DNA of 6,004 nt, from NCBI GenBank assembly GCA_013695565.1, contig JACDAG010000913.1:1-6004 (forward strand). Direction: 5' to 3'. A program made the translations under genes and the position numbers. Below, piece after piece: positions 5,789-6,004 of this stretch. This DNA comes from Bradyrhizobium sp. GTDB taxonomy: Bacteria; Pseudomonadota; Alphaproteobacteria; Rhizobiales; Xanthobacteraceae. The notes below the pieces were generated by a model. The model ran no database searches and was not told where the DNA came from. It saw only the letters and a program-made list of their open reading frames with translations. Numbering within the stretch: position 1 is the stretch's first letter; every line of letters begins with the position of its first letter.

Positions 5789-6004
5789 GTGTCAGCGGCG
5801 GTCATCAGCCTCATCCCTGTGTTCGGTCTGATCGCACTCGGTTGCGTCGCAGGGCGAAGGAAGCTCATCAGCGACGAAGGCTGGCGCGGAGTAGAGGGAC
5901 TGAACTACTGGATTTTGTTCCCGGCCTTGCTCTTCCAGAGCGTCGGATCCGCCGAACTGTCCGGCAGTGAAAGTGGCAGGCTGGCGCTGGCCACAGTTGT
6001 GACG
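5789..6004 (+). CDS. AEC-family (auxin efflux carrier-like) permease, N-terminus, partial at the right edge
   Basis: The 72 visible residues match the start of bacterial AEC transporters (Mem_trans, PF03547), inner-membrane secondary carriers that have about 300-320 residues and roughly ten helices. The first helix is ISLIPVFGLIALGCVAG (about 6-22), followed by the family's RRKLISDEGWRGVEGLN loop and a second helix NYWILFPALLFQSV (39-52) with the typical FPALLF. The frame is open to base 6004. GTG at 5789 is the first possible start after an in-frame TGA at 5771 and puts helix 1 at the usual place; the Shine-Dalgarno is weak. Substrate cannot be told. It is divergent from tetR, but 300 bp away, so control by that repressor is not shown. 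Confidence 0.85.
   Translation, partial: MSAAVISLIPVFGLIALGCVAGRRKLISDEGWRGVEGLNYWILFPALLFQSVGSAELSGSESGRLALATVVT

Overview
The window looks like a chromosomal segment of a high-GC alphaproteobacterium, most likely of the Bradyrhizobium/Rhodopseudomonas group (Nitrobacteraceae). The basis is the GC-rich codon use, the style of the proteins, and a 100-bp intergenic repeat at 3134-3233 with 14-bp inverted termini beginning GTCATTCCGGGG, which resembles a repeat I know from Bradyrhizobium and Rhodopseudomonas intergenic regions. The genus is inferred, not proven.

Layout, left to right. Positions 1-765 (minus) hold the N-terminal half of an AMP-forming acyl-CoA synthetase that runs off the left edge. 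Positions 977-1105 (plus) hold a 42-residue protein made of two DnaJ-type CxxCxGxG zinc motifs. Two GC-rich hairpins separate it from a convergent SPW-repeat membrane protein (1206-1610, minus). Next comes an exported seven-repeat TPR protein (1808-2752, minus). It is divergent from a small YjdJ/NATD1-type GNAT acetyltransferase (2853-3122, plus), and a 22-bp inverted repeat lies between them. The palindromic repeat fills the gap between the GNAT gene and a convergent Tat-exported fumarylacetoacetate-hydrolase-family protein (3247-4035, minus).

The right third is the most structured part. A TetR-family repressor (4875-5462, minus) overlaps by 4 nt (ATGA) a downstream NAD(P)-binding SDR gene (4144-4878, minus). 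The SDR frame is interrupted by a single in-frame TAG at codon 120, with recognisable protein on both sides in the same frame, so it is called a pseudogene. Upstream of tetR is a near-consensus promoter (TTGATA, 17 bp, TATACT) covered by two tandem 19-bp inverted repeats spaced 21 bp centre to centre, the expected layout of an autorepressed TetR operon. After an unresolved gap (5513-5788), the N-terminus of an AEC-family transporter starts at 5789 (plus) and leaves the window at the right edge.

Apart from the tetR-SDR unit, the genes look like individually transcribed housekeeping or accessory functions and not one pathway. I see no CRISPR array, tRNA, rRNA, insertion sequence or phage module. 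The best leads are the small zinc protein, the amber-interrupted SDR under an intact autoregulated promoter, and the Tat leader on a normally cytoplasmic hydrolase family.
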